The notes under the pieces: generated by a model
What the model saw: the letters and a program-made list of their open reading frames with translations, nothing else
What the model was told of the DNA's origin: nothing
Database searches by the model: none
Translations under genes and position numbers: made by a program
Source of the DNA: Vulcanisaeta distributa JCM 11213
GTDB taxonomy: Archaea > Thermoproteota > Thermoprotei > Thermoproteales > Thermocladiaceae
DNA: 64,000 bases
Assembly: GCA_001316125.1 (NCBI GenBank)
Contig: BBCS01000001.1
Span: 310,001-374,000 of the forward strand
Direction: 5' to 3'
Shown here: positions 42,414 to 53,627 of the stretch, piece by piece
How positions within the stretch are numbered: position 1 is the stretch's first letter
How the letters are laid out: each line of letters begins with the position of its first letter

Positions 42414-43275
42414 TTAAACTTGAAGGCCGATTAATGATGCTACTATTATGCCCGTTATGACGGCTGCAAAGCCCAGTGCTGACTTTAGGTTCAGTTTCTC
42501 CTTAAGCTTAATTATTGCCAGGACCTCAGTAATTACGGGTGATAATGCCGTTATTAACGTTGGTACTGCAATCCCTGCGTAATCCACGGATAGTACGTAC
42601 AGGGGGGGACCTCCAACGCCGTAACTAATTAACCCAGCGAGGAAAACCTTACTACTAATTTTAACTTTGAAACCCTCAATAATCATCTTCAGTATTAATG
42701 CGCCAATCATTAGGGTGACGCCTCTGATGAATATTATGCCCCAGGGATTTGTGTACTCATAGGCTGTACAGGGCTAGGAAGGAGAAGGCGTAGAGTATGG
42801 CTGAGAGGAGCGCCATGAAGTATCCGTAAAATGTTCCTTTGCCAGAACCCATTATTAGGTAGAGGCCAATCATTATTAGTATGGCAGGCCACGCGTACGT
42901 TAAGTATGATGGACTAATAACGAGTAGTATTATTGGGAGTAAAACTACGTAGGCGTAGGAGATTACGTTTGCAATACCGACATCGGCATACCTAAGTGAG
43001 ATTAGGAATACGTATGTTCCAAATACAGGCCCGAGCACTGCAAAGAGGGTCCCATAGAGCCAGGCGCCATAGTTTAATGGTGGTCTGAGTAGTATAAATG
43101 GCACGGCAAGTACGAATGCGCCTAGTGAATTCGATATTAAGTCATCGAGTGCGCTGTCCGTTGCGCCTACCCTGTAAAGTATTGGTGATACTGCCCAGGC
43201 TAGTGATGCTGCCACGGCTAATGCAATACCGAGTAAGTAGACTAACATATCCTTCACCACGGATGTAAAGCCCAA
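42414..43275 (-). CDS. EamA/DMT-family permease
   Basis: About 290 residues and ten membrane segments in two EamA repeats: SLAWAVSPILYRVGATDS opens the first, and the second ends with PTLITALSPVITEVLAIIKLKEKLN, the typical turn before the last segments. The frame breaks near 42735 between the repeats. Metabolite exporter or importer of unknown substrate. A seven-G run at 42602 adds a Gly to SYGVGGPPLYV. Confidence 0.72.
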
Positions 43276-43357
43276 GCATTAAAAGGCATACTCCTAATTC
43301 ATTAATTGAACGTTGGGTTAGATAAAGTATTAAAGTTTCTCGTGATCCTAATAATCA

Positions 43358-45315
43358 ATGAATTGGAGAATAGTCTTCCTAATCCTTGGAATCGCATTAT
43401 TAATTATTGGCGCACTGGTAATCGTGCTGTCAATAACTCAACGGCAGGTCGTAATTCAGATACCGGCGAATTCATCATCACCCGCCTACCTATTGCTGAG
43501 TAATTGGAGGAATCTGAGCATATACGTATCCACTGGCTACCCAATACCAAAACCAGTATTAAATGGCGAATTCTCTAAGCCACCGTCAATCCTCCAGGTA
43601 TTTTACGGGCAATATGGACTACTTAGTATTAATGTGACCATCACGAACTTAGGAAACACCAGTGAAGCCTACCTAGCGCTCAACAATACGGTCATTATCA
43701 GGGGGCAGTAATGGCGAGGTGTCGGTATTCATACCACCAAACTACACAACCATAGCCATTATTACCAGGTCGAGAAACCCACTGGCCATTGAGGTATTTA
43801 TACCGGCTTCTTACATGTACCAGGTAATTAATGCTACATTCGTGATCATAAAATCACCGCTCACAATCAGTATATACTCAGGTAGTGGGATTACGGTAAG
43901 CAACGTGGATGGGTGGACCGTGCTCAGTATTAGTGGTAACTACACATACGTGGTTCTAAACCTCGGTGGTACATCGATAATCCCAATTCATGAATTAATG
44001 AATATTAATAATAACGAGGTAAGTAATTGGCTGGGGGGGCTGGCGAGGAAGCCCAGGTTAAGTGGTGCACTACTCACTGAGTACTACCTGAGTCTCCTAC
44101 TGCTTATGGACGACCAAAACCCAGTCACTGGGGGGGAATTCGCCGCATCACCAGAGCCCGTGTACTTTTATACCTGGGTTAGGGACTCATCATTCGCAGC
44201 CATGGCACTGCAGGCTGCTGGTTATTATGGACCAGCAATGAAGTACTGGCTATGGATGTGCAACGCCCAGAACTCAAGCGGTACCTGGTACACACGCTAC
44301 AACTTCTGGTATGGAACTCCGGACAAGACCTTCGGCATTCCTGAATATGACAGTATTGGGCTATTCCAAATTGGTGTTTGGCAATTCTATGAGTATGCGC
44401 ACAATAAGTCATTCCTACTGGCGGTGCTACCCTGCATCAACAAATCCCTAAGTTGGGAGTTAGAGAGCATTGAGGAGAATGATGGTTTAATACCCAAGGA
44501 CTTAAGCATTTGGGAAAGCAACTACGCCTATAACTTCTGGACACAGGCAATTGATGACCTAGGTCTATACGCCTCGGCACAGATATATAGGGCATTGGGT
44601 CTCAACAACTCGGAGATACTTAGGGCCGCTGATGAATTAAACGCCACAATACAGAGGTACTTCTACGCTGGCAAGTTTTACTCACAGGCAATCACGAGCA
44701 CTGTGGTATACACAAGCAGTGGTTCACAAGTAACCTACGTACCAAATGGAATACCTGACTCATCAGTAATCCTACCCATAGCCATGGGATTGGTAGGCCC
44801 ACGTAGTGTTAGGGCGGTAAGCACTGTTGAAACCATAACGCGTGTATTGACGGTTAATGGAGGGTTAGCGAGGTTTCCAGGCGATGATTATCACTACGAT
44901 TCAAGCTTTATGACAGTACGGCGCCAGACCCACCCTGGTTAATAACCACGTTATTCCTGGCCATGTATTATGAGGATGTTGGAAACTACACGGGTGTGTA
45001 CAATATATTAGCGTGGTGTGTTGAACATTCGCAGCATGGCCTATTGCCTGAGGCGATTGACCCAAGGCTTGGCTATCCATTGCCTACGACATCCCCCCCT
45101 TGACTTGGTCAGCGGCAATGTACGTGCTCACGGCCCTTAGTTATAGACCACAGCATAAGCCCGTGATCACAACCATGATTTTGGTAGCCGTGGTAATAAT
45201 TTTGCTCGCCGTAGTGATGTTCGCAGTCTATGGCAGGACCAGCCTAGACAAGCCTTATTGTCTCGCCATTATTCATAAATACAGTCGGTATCTTAAGCTG
45301 GAGCTCCAGGGTTAG
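43358..45315 (+). CDS. GH15 glucoamylase-like enzyme, membrane-anchored and extracellular
   Basis: Hydrolyses starch or oligosaccharides from the non-reducing end. An N-terminal hydrophobic segment (residues 5-27) is followed by a beta-rich domain with many N-x-S/T sites, then the (alpha/alpha)6 barrel: FYTWVRDSSFAAMAL, a Trp-Glu in LSIWESNYAYNFW, and the second acid region LLPEAIDPRLGYPLPTTSPLTWSAAMY (shown in parts as LLPEAIDP and SPLTWSAAMY). A C-terminal hydrophobic helix near 45170-45230 could be a second anchor. Breaks lie near 43710, 44930 and at a seven-C run at 45094. The true stop may be near 45246. Confidence 0.8.
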
Positions 45316-47189
45316 GGCTAGGTTCATTATCTTGCTTGGTTCGCCGTGAACTAGCATTATCTTATGGGGCTTGGGCTCCATGTTCCTCACATAATTAATT
45401 AACTGCCTCCTATCACTATGCCCTGAGAACCCAGGTATTGACTCAACCTTCATCTTAATATCAAGTGTGACCCTATCCGAGTAGTACCTAACCGTCAACT
45501 TCCTCTCCCCCCCCTGCTGAATCCTTCTACCAATCGTGTTCTCCGCCTGATAAGACACGAAGATCAGCATGTTCCTCTCATCCTCAGCCGCATGCACAAA
45601 GTAGTCCATTATTGGGCCTCCATTAAGCATGCCATGTGGGGGCCAATATGACGGCTGGCGGTCCCTGTAGTATCTCCATGACTTGCTCCTTACGCTTCTC
45701 AGGGTCCCTGGCCCTCTCGATTGGCTTAACGTACTCACTCAGGAATGGGTTTACCCCCCCATCATAAATCATTTCCCTAAGCGTTCTGTTTAGGTAGTCT
45801 GGGAACATTAAGTGAACGTTCAGCGTCTCTAGGACCATCCCATCGACATAGATCGGGATCCTAGGCAACTGCTTATTGTTAATGGCCTCATTAAGCACCA
45901 GGAGTATTTCCTGAGCCCTACCCGTGCTAAACACGGGGGGATTAGTACCTTACCCTCATGCTCAACAGTGTGCTTAACCAAGTCAATGAGTCTCTGCTCG
46001 CTCTCTTGCCTTGGCGGTTGAACATCCTCCTTACCGCCATAGGTACTCTCCATAATTAACAGCTCAGCTCTCTTGAACTTATTATGTGCCGGGTTCAAAA
46101 GCCTGGTTGGCCCGTACTTCATATCGCCAGTGTAAATAATGTTGTAAAGGCCATTACCAATGTGTAGGTGCACCACGGCTGAGCCGACCTCATGCCCAGC
46201 ATCAAATAGCATGAGTTTAGTGTCAGGGGATATATCCGTTGGGTGGTCGGCGTAGTTTAGGGTTATCGTGTGGTAGAGGGCCTGGGCAAGGTCCTGCCTG
46301 CTGTAGGGTGGTACCCTGCCCTCGGACTCCGCCTGCTCAATGTAGTCAGTGAGTAGTACCTCCATTAAATACTTGGTGGGCTCCGTCATGTAAACCGGGC
46401 CCTTATAACCATACTTGAATAGGTACGGTACATAACCAATGTGGTCCATGTGCGCGTGGGTTATTACCACGGCATCCAGGGTATCCAGGTTTATCTCATC
46501 AAGTAGTGGTGCTTCGTCGCCTGAGCTTGACGGTTTAACGCCGCAGTCGAGTAGTATTGAGCTTTCCTTAGTTCTGACGAGTATGGCACTCCTACCAACC
46601 TCCATCTGGCTCCGAGCCTGTCACGGTTATCCTCACATCCTTATACACGGGTTCCCTATGAATCCTCATTCCAAGCCTCCTGAGGAATTCAAGCCTATCC
46701 TTGGCGGTAGCTATTTGGATCTGCTTAACGGCATCTATGTCCGACCTAGCAGCCCAGCGCCCATCTCTAGTGCCGTGGGTATTATCCAGGGCTTCCAACC
46801 AGTCTCAGCCAATATCTCCTTCTCCAACTTACTCCGCTCCTAACGGGCTTCTTCAAATAAACATACACCTCACCAGTTAGTTCATCAACCACTATGTCAT
46901 CTATTATGTTTGAGCCGACACTCTTCGTGACCATGTCGGTGATGACCCTCTTCAACCTATCGACCTCCTTAATCCTGACCTTCGGATCACCCCCCCTAAT
47001 GATTATGTACTTCTTCAACTCCTTGGCAAGGGTCTTAATGTACTCACTATGTTCCATCACGTACCTTGGGTTCATCACGTAAATAATTACGTTGGGCCCC
47101 TCAAAGTCCACCTTAGAAAACTTGGCTTCGGGCGGTAGGATCTCCATAATCTTCTTCTCCATCTCCTCCTTTAAGGATGCCATACTCAA
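45244..47189 (-). CDS. aCPSF1/FttA, KH-domain beta-CASP ribonuclease and transcription terminator
   Basis: Conserved in nearly all archaea; cleaves nascent RNA to terminate transcription. The KH part (KIMEILPPEAKFSKVDFEGP, then VMNPRYVMEHSEYIKTLAKE) is followed by the metallo-beta-lactamase motif THAHMDHIGYV, FDAGHEVGSA, YTGDMKYGPTRLL, the beta-CASP region and IPGFSGHSDRRQL. About 645 residues is normal. An essential gene, it is cut near 46795, 46598, 45940 and 45645. Seven- and six-C runs sit at or near several breaks. It is convergent with the glucoamylase gene. Confidence 0.93.
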
Positions 47190-47427
47190 AACCTCAAGAA
47201 CTGGGGGGGAACGAATACCGCAGGCACTTAAAAAATTATCTCTAAAGGAGCATGGGAAATAACAAGTAGCGCGTTCCGAAAAACCGATAACGAAAACCTA
47301 ATAAGACAGTAGGCAAAATCCATAGGCATGCCAAGGAAGGAGTACACAAGGTATAGGGCAAGCAAAGGTTCTTTCTGCTCTGGCACTAAAAGTAATTTAT
47401 TAACTAAATTGATAAATTAAATCATAG

Positions 47428-48984
47428 ATGCTTAATAAATTTCGGAGTTCCCGATACGATAAAAATTTGCCAGGGTATTAGAAAAGGTAAACGATTAGTA
47501 TGTAAGGAGCCGATTATAGATCCTGAGGAAAAGAAAGAAATCATAGAGCTACTCAACGAAGCCTTAAGTCGAATTGAGAAATGGAAGGCATACAGTACTT
47601 GGTGGATTGATGAATTTTACATAAAGAGTATAGAGAAAACTAAAGAAAAACTCGAGCAGCTTGAGAATAAGTATCCAAAAGAAATAGTTAATAATGTTAA
47701 AATTATTATAGAAAATATATTAAACAATCTACGTAGTAATCTAAAGCCATACTGGGAAAGCAGAATTAGTCCAGAAATTAAGAAGCTGATTAGAGATTTA
47801 AGAAATGGAAAAGCTGAGGTAATAATAAATAAGACTGAGAAAACATTAATGGTGCATGTATATGAGGATCATGTAGAATTGAAAATAAATAGGATATATA
47901 ATAGTAACAGCCCAATAATTCAACTGGTAATTAATGGCATTAAAAGCTTTCATATAAATGTGCCTAATGTATTTAGGGAATTAATGAATAAAAAAGAGCA
48001 TGAAAGGTTTATTGAGGAGGTTTTAATACCCATGGAGGGCGGTTTTGCGATAACTGATGAAGGTAAAAATAAAAATAGGCCATCAATAAAGACAGCGCAG
48101 CTTTGGCAGGTTCTGTTATGGCTACTTATTTATCCGGGAGAGATTTACATGGTCATTGATACTATTAATGTGAATAAATACGGTGAATCAATTATATGGC
48201 ACCTGAAGGCTAATAACCATATATCACTTAAGCAAAATATTCAGGAAATAACTAGGAGATTTAATGATGTGGCATTTTTCAATTTTATACTTGCAGTAAT
48301 TTTAGGTGATGGTGATGTTCAAATTAGACGACGCAAGGAAGGTTATGTATCACGTGAAATTAGAGTTACGGCAGGTGATGAAAAATGAACATTCTATACC
48401 CAATAATTGAGAGACTTAACAATATAAATATTAGGTCTAGTTTAGGAAGGCAAAGAGGAGGAAATAAAATAATTATTGAGGAGAGCCATGCCGTTGAACT
48501 GGCAAAAAGAATAATCAATGCACTACCGCCAGTAATGAGAGCTTTACTTGATGTTCTTGAGGTTTTTGACTTAGATAAGTGGAGTAAGTTAAAGCAGTTA
48601 GCGAATACAGAACTGGCTTTTAAGCTCGGTGATTCGCAAATAAGCATACTCGGTATAAGATTTACGATTAGTATTACGCCTTCCGGTTACGTAGTGCTAA
48701 TGGTTACTAGTCGAGATAATGATAAAATTGATGCCATTAAAAGAAAACTAGCAGATCTTGGCCTGAATGAGGGCATAGACTATAAAGTGAGGTACAAAGA
48801 TCGCCGTGGCAAAAGAACGATAGAGCTAACAATAAGGCATAACACAGTGATGAGAATTAATGAACTAAAAAAGAATGTATTGAAGAAACTATGTGAAATG
48901 CTTAATAGATCTAGAAGAGAAGCCATAATTAAAGCCATATTGCGCCTCGCCCAAGCACCAAAAGAGTACGTATGCATAAGATAA
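47428..48984 (+). CDS. PaREP2b-like protein, AT-rich copy
   Basis: About 515 residues after joining. The N-terminus (ATG 47428, one A too many near 47437) is PDTIKICQGIRKGKRLVC and a coiled-coil-like helix with EKTKEKLEQLENKYP. The core has AITDEGKNKNRPSIKTAQLWQ, WLLIYPGEIYMVID, IIWHLKA and NFILAVILGDGDVQI. The C-terminal part starts PIIERL after a missing A in a run at 48381-48385. The ITDEG and LGDGD turns, spaced by a conserved block, match the opposite-strand paralogue and the Pyrobaculum PaREP2b family as I recall it. Unlike its neighbours it is AT-rich, which suggests transfer. Confidence 0.6.
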
Positions 48985-49044
48985 TAAAAGGAGGGGGGGA
49001 ATGAAGAATATGGCTTTCTTCAGGAAGTACCTGGGTTGATAGGC

Positions 49045-49206
49045 ATGGGTGATGAAAAGGAGCAAAGGTGGACTGGGAACACCATCACCGACTGCTTCCT
49101 AACATGGGTGGAAATACTGGAGCGGAAGGAAAAGGGAGGTAGGAGGGTAGGACTGAGAATAAGGGTGGTGGTTATGATGGGCTGTAAAAACCTATTCACT
49201 CACTGA
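49045..49206 (+). CDS. Small ORF between the PaREP2b-like genes
   Basis: 54 codons from ATG 49045, MGDEKEQRWTGN then CFLTWVEILERKEKGGRR and a basic hydrophobic tail. It is open and starts shortly after the plus-strand PaREP2b-like gene. It might be a PaREP2a-like or antitoxin-type small protein, but I cannot recognise it. It overlaps the end of the minus-strand copy by 7 bases. Confidence 0.3.
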   Translation: MGDEKEQRWTGNTITDCFLTWVEILERKEKGGRRVGLRIRVVVMMGCKNLFTH

Positions 49207-50805
49207 GTTCCCACTAAGCCCTGGGCGGTGGTTTGGCAGCCGAGCCTAGCCATGGCGCCATTAATACTTCGTGATCTCTCTCCATCGCCATTACCCACAG
49301 CCTCCCTCAGCATTTCAGTTAGTTTCCCACACACTATGGCCCTAACCCAGTCATGCATCATCACCTCACCCTGCCGTACACGTACGCGCGCATGCCGCCA
49401 CCCCCCACGGAGTAATGCCAGCATTAATCCCCCCAAGGCCTTAAGGCTCTCCAAAGCCCTCACGATTTCGGCCTCATCCTTATGGACAGCGACCAACTCC
49501 ACATAACCACCACGAACCCTCACAGTCATCCTCACACCACCAATAATCACAGAGGACCTACCCTTCGGCATATAACCCATACCAGCCAAGTCAACCAGTT
49601 GCCTAAGCTTAACGGCATCACCAAGGCGAGCCAAATCACCAATAATAACCCCCCAAACACGGGATCACCCAACCACTCCCTAGCCAACCTAACAGCCCTC
49701 GAAGACCTAACCCTAACAACCCACTCCCACCCATACTCACCACCCCCCCTAAAACCCAACCCCCCCCTCAACCTCTCAATAATCGGACCCCCCCACAACC
49801 CATACTTACCACCACCCATGAACAAACGAACCTCCCTCACATCATACTCATCCTGAATATCAACATTACCATCACCAAACACAGCAAACAACAAAAACCA
49901 CAAAAACAACCAATCATCAAAACCAACAACCTCCCCCCCAACAAACCCACGCTTAACATCAACCACACTTCTGCCTTTAAACTTATAATCAATGGATCTT
50001 AAGAACCATGTAATGGTTATGTCACTATCATTTACATTAATGCTCTTTACATATATACGATTTTTGCCTGGAAACACCAATGGCCATACAATGCCCTGCC
50101 AAAGGTAGGTCGTGCTCATCTCAGGGTATCCATCCCTATCAACAGTACCATCCGTCAATAATAACCCATATTGCATGGCCCTTAATACATTATTGTCAAA
50201 TAGCCTTGGCGATATGACGTAAACACCCCTAGTATTAGTAAGCGTTGGCCTCACGGTTATACCACGGTTCCCAGAGAATTTCTCAACTACAATTATTAGA
50301 TGACTAGCGTATAAATAAATAGAAAAGCTCTCCTCTTTATTCAATCCACCGCTGATTAATACGGTTACTTCGCCCTTCATTAACTTAATTATTAACTCCT
50401 CAAGCTCAAGCCTTTCCCTCGTAAGCCACCTTTTCCTACCCTCTTCAGAAGCCTTAACATTGTGCTGGAAACGGTAAGTAAAGCCCTCCTAAACTCGGTA
50501 ATAGTCCTCTCTACATTATCACGTTGCCCCCCCTGATTATCAGCTTCGCTTGACCTAGACTTCAAATAACCTATGAACTTTTCTAACTCATTAATATACA
50601 TGTCAAATGGAGTCTCCTCATTATCCAGCAAAACATCCCTATACTTCTCAATCCTTCTAAGAAACTCCTCAACTAAATTCAATGCCTCACTTCTCGTAAC
50701 CTCATCAACTTCACCACCACATACCAAACGCCTCTTACCCCCCCTAATCCTCACACCCCCCCGGCAAACCCTAATCCTACCAAGAGCCGAAAAACCATTA
50801 AACAT
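49200..50805 (-). CDS. PaREP2b-like protein, GC-rich copy
   Basis: Paralogue of the convergent plus-strand gene, about 530 residues. N-terminus MFNGFSALGRIRVCRGG and KRRLVCGGEVDEV, then the core YGLLLTDGTVDRDGYPEM, STTYLWQGIVWPLVFPGKN, ITWFLRSI and FLLFAVFGDGNVDIQ, GPIIERLRGG, and a C-terminal part SSVIIGGVRMTVRVRGGYVE. LLLTDG and FAVFGDG echo LAGLIDADG homing endonuclease motifs, but I see no intein or intron. Breaks are near 50435 and in a six-C run at 49650. The region from 49740 to 49960 is very rich in C runs. Confidence 0.62.
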
Positions 50806-51011
50806 TCACAGACTTAATTCTCAATTCAATTAATAAGGCACTCTCATCACAGCCAATCCTAACTTTAAGCCAAATAGAAAGCAAAACACGCCATATAACC
50901 TAGGAACACCACCAAGAACACAATAATCAACATAATTAATAATAGCAGCAGCATAAAGAAGATGTATCATCGTAAAAAGCATTATCCATCCTAAAGCGGG
51001 CCATCAGTAAA

Positions 51012-51021
51012 AGCTTAAAAA
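51012..51021 (+). promoter_or_regulatory. TATA-like element before tRNA-Pro
   Basis: AGCTTAAAAA, about 30 bases before the tRNA 5' end; the preceding 200 bases (50806-51011) show no other feature. Confidence 0.4.
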
Positions 51022-51046
51022 CTATATTAAGTTTATGAAGAGCGGG

Positions 51047-51193
51047 GGGGCCGTAGTCTAGCCTGGCTAGGATACAGGAGGCTCAACCTCCTGCCCGATG
51101 CTCGGCTTGGGCAGCCGCCGCAGGCTACAGACCAAAGGCCTGCGGGCTTGGGAGCCCGAGTGATCCCGGGTTCAAATCCCGGCGGCCCCACCA
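51047..51193 (+). tRNA. tRNA-Pro (UGG) with a long intron
   Basis: Acceptor strands are GGGGCCG (51047-51053) and CGGCCCC (51083 equivalent at 51183-51189), then A and an encoded CCA (51191-51193). The D arm is GTCTAGCC...GGAT and the T arm CCGGG TTCAAAT CCCGG. The anticodon arm at 51143-51157 is CGGG(C)CTTGGGAGCCCG with anticodon TGG at 51149-51151; one C appears to be missing before the loop. About 68 bases (51075-51142) between position 26 and the anticodon stem look like an intron with two internal hairpins. Seven G precede CCG where the acceptor needs four. Confidence 0.75.
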
Positions 51194-51251
51194 GTTGGTT
51201 TGTTTTTGTTTTTAGGCCCGTGGGCCTTGGGCAGGGCAAGTACAGATACCA

Positions 51252-51600
51252 ATGCAGGGAAACACAATACTGCTGGATAAGGTTAATCCAGGATACTGGA
51301 CAATACTGGTAAGCGACCAAAGTGTTTAAACAAACTAGCATACGCATTAGATGTAGGATACAAAGAAGCGGCAGTAGTAAGTGGAACTTCAAATTATTTT
51401 ACCAACAAGGGGGGGTAGGAACAACATTAACAGAAACTACGAATCTAAATGGATATTCTAATGATTTTGCAGGAGCAAGAATAATAATAAGCAATAATGG
51501 AACATTAATACCTTTTGGTTTCTTATATAACACTTCTCAATATCCCTATGGTTATTCGCTTAATTTTATAATACAAAGCAGCAATACTAACTATGGCTAA
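51252..51600 (+). pseudogene. C-terminal fragment of a secreted beta-rich protein
   Basis: Frames joined at about 51330 and in the six-G run at 51412 read NTILLDKVNPGYWTILVSDQ, YALDVGYKEAAVVSGTSNYF, GTTLTETTNLNGYSNDF and FLYNTSQYPYGYSLNF, ending at TAA 51600. The text resembles the end of a larger exported beta-sandwich protein, and no start with signal peptide is visible: the reading frame would need to continue into the tRNA gene. Truncation next to a tRNA hints at a past integration or deletion event. The ATG at 51252 may be fortuitous. Confidence 0.4.
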
Positions 51601-51682
51601 TTTTAATCATTTTTATGGAACTATTAACTTATAGGGAACTCCGAAAGTTGCAATAACCCAATTAGGTGAATGATCCTCATAA

Positions 51683-52060
51683 CTAATGACCTAACCTAAA
51701 GGCTAATAGAGCCTCGACCTTCCTTAACTGCCTAGTTACAGGGTCAACCTCGAGCCTAAGTCCCTCGAGTGAGTATGCTCCTAAAACTTCTGCATCACCA
51801 TCCTGGGCGAAGACAACTATTGTCGTGACTCTCTCACCCATGCACTCAATAATAGCCTCACTAATATCCCTCTCAATGACCCTACCCTCGATAGTCCTAA
51901 ACCTAACCCTTGCCATTGGCTCTATGCCAAGTTCCTTAAGCCTTGACGCCCTAACCCACGTGTATGTGCTACCCGTATCCACGAGTAGGTCTAAGTCAAT
52001 GCACCGGGTTGGCTCCTTAGGGTTGCAGATCCTCACTTTGGCGGTGGTATTACCCATCAC
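51683..52060 (-). CDS. Retropepsin-like aspartyl protease
   Basis: Intact 125 residues. The active-site motif LLVDTGSTYTWV is present once, followed by the flap and second strand region (VRFRTIEGRVIERD) and LGAYSLEGLRLEVDP, which fits single-domain retroviral-type aspartyl proteases that act as dimers. There is no signal peptide. A paralogue with a changed active site lies 41 bases upstream on the same strand. Confidence 0.72.
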   Translation of the reverse strand: MMGNTTAKVRICNPKEPTRCIDLDLLVDTGSTYTWVRASRLKELGIEPMARVRFRTIEGRVIERDISEAIIECMGERVTTIVVFAQDGDAEVLGAYSLEGLRLEVDPVTRQLRKVEALLAFRLGH

Positions 52061-52101
52061 TAATTATTGCGAATAAGAAGTTAATAAGGTTAGTACGGCA
52101 T

Positions 52102-52474
52102 CTATGCCCGTAGTACCATCAGCAGCGCTTCAGTTGGTTTGAGTCTCTTCTCAATGGGGTCAGGCGCCAGGCCAAGCTGCTTCAGGGTAACTGAGCCGAG
52201 CAGGTAAACACCCTCATCACCGAATATGACAGGCGTTGCTGATGCCGTGAATCCCTCAACCTCAATGCCCGCCTCACCCAACGGTCTCTCAATGACCCTA
52301 ACGTCGGCTAGCCTAAGCCTAACGGTCCTAATGGGCTTTGATGCCTAATTCCTCGAGTACCCTGCTGGGTATCACGGTGTATGTTGAGCCTATATCCACG
52401 AGTAGATCTACCGTGGCTGACCTCGCGGGCTCCCTGACGTTCCAAATGCGCGCCTTAACGCTGAATACGCCCAT
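52102..52474 (-). CDS. Second retropepsin-like protein with altered active site
   Basis: Reconstructed from two frames (break near 52340): VKARIWNVREPARSATVDLL, then VDIGSTYTVIPSRVLEELGI and LLGSVTLKQLGLAPDPIEKR. It aligns along its length with the neighbouring protease, but the active-site turn reads DIGS in place of DTGS. The Thr to Ile change could be a point error or could weaken catalysis. Tandem duplication is likely. Confidence 0.6.
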
Positions 52475-52532
52475 GGCTGGTTTAATCACTTGCTATCTTA
52501 TCCTTAAAAATTAATTTAATTGCCTATGATCC

Positions 52533-53627
52533 TCAGGTCCTGAACGCCGCGCCTATCAATGGTTCAGCTGGGCAATACTTATTGCCTACCTTGATTATCC
52601 AGGCCGAGTCAAGCAATTGCCTTAGGTACTCGCTTATCCTTGAGTCGCTAACCTCCATGCCGAGCGCTACCTCAAGCCCGTTCTTGATCTCGCTCCAACG
52701 CGCATTCCCTCGCCACAATCCTCATTATTGCCAGGTACCTATCCTTCGCTGCCACCTTATCGGTTAGGAAGTTATGGAATTCCTGCCTTATCAACGCTGT
52801 TGCGTAACTCATGGTCTCATTAATCGCCTTATCCAGGTCCCTATATTCGTAATACCTAAGGCCAAAGTACGTGAGCCAGCCCGGGATACCACCGAGCTTC
52901 TCATACACGGCGTCAAAATCCCTAAACTCAATACCCAACTCCTCGAAACCCCCCCGCCTCAGAAATTCAGCCACCTGATCCCTGGTGAAGGGCGATAACT
53001 CCACAACGCCCATTGCCCTACCGAAGAGTGGTGATTCAGTCCCTAATCCTAAGAAACCTATACAGAAGCCCCATTTTTGAGCCACTTATTATGAACCTAA
53101 CCCTCCTCAGGTTGTCATATGCGTAGGCGAGGACCGGCAATACGTTGAAGCCCCCTCGCCTTAACGAGCTCCTGGGCCTCGTCAAGGACAATGACTACAC
53201 CGTTACTAGCCCAATCATTTAGGGCATCGAGTAATGAGGAGAGGGAAGCCCTGTTACTGCCCTTCCAGGAGAAGAGTACTTGATTGCCCATAATGCTAAC
53301 GCCACTTATGTTCCTAAGGAAGTCGAGTAGCCCAGGAAACCTACTGGTGAGGTTGTTAACCTCACGTTGAAACTCAAGGATGAAGTCCCTATATGACAGG
53401 TACTGCCTCTCCTCAAACTTCCTTAGGTCAATGTATATCGATGGGAGACCCAACTCCCTAATGGCCACGAGTATTAAGGAGGACTTACCGACCCTACGAA
53501 AACCGAAGACCAGGGTAATGGGTAAACCCAACCTACCGACATACTCAACGACCCTGCCAAGCTCAACCTCCCTATCGAAGAGATCAGACCTGGTGTCCTT
53601 CGGCCGTAAATCAAAGAGCACTTCCAC
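52533..53627 (-). CDS. Archaeal AAA ATPase with C-terminal winged helix
   Basis: About 365 residues. SDLFDREVELGRVVEYV, then Walker A TLVFGFRRVGKSSLIL, Walker B GVVIVLDEAQELVK and the arginine-rich sensor FIISGSKMGLLYRFL (in the region between fragments), LSPFTRDQVAEFLRRGG and a C-terminal winged helix (SRISEYLRQLLDSAWI). This is the archaeal ATPase family often linked with mobile or defence genes. Breaks lie near 53125 and 52690. It ends 58 bases before the upstream protease pair on the same strand. Confidence 0.8.

Noticed and set aside
47328..47423. 31-codon ORF (MPRKEYTRYRASKGSF) before the PaREP2b-like gene
   Set aside because: Too short and without support; it may be a chance ORF.
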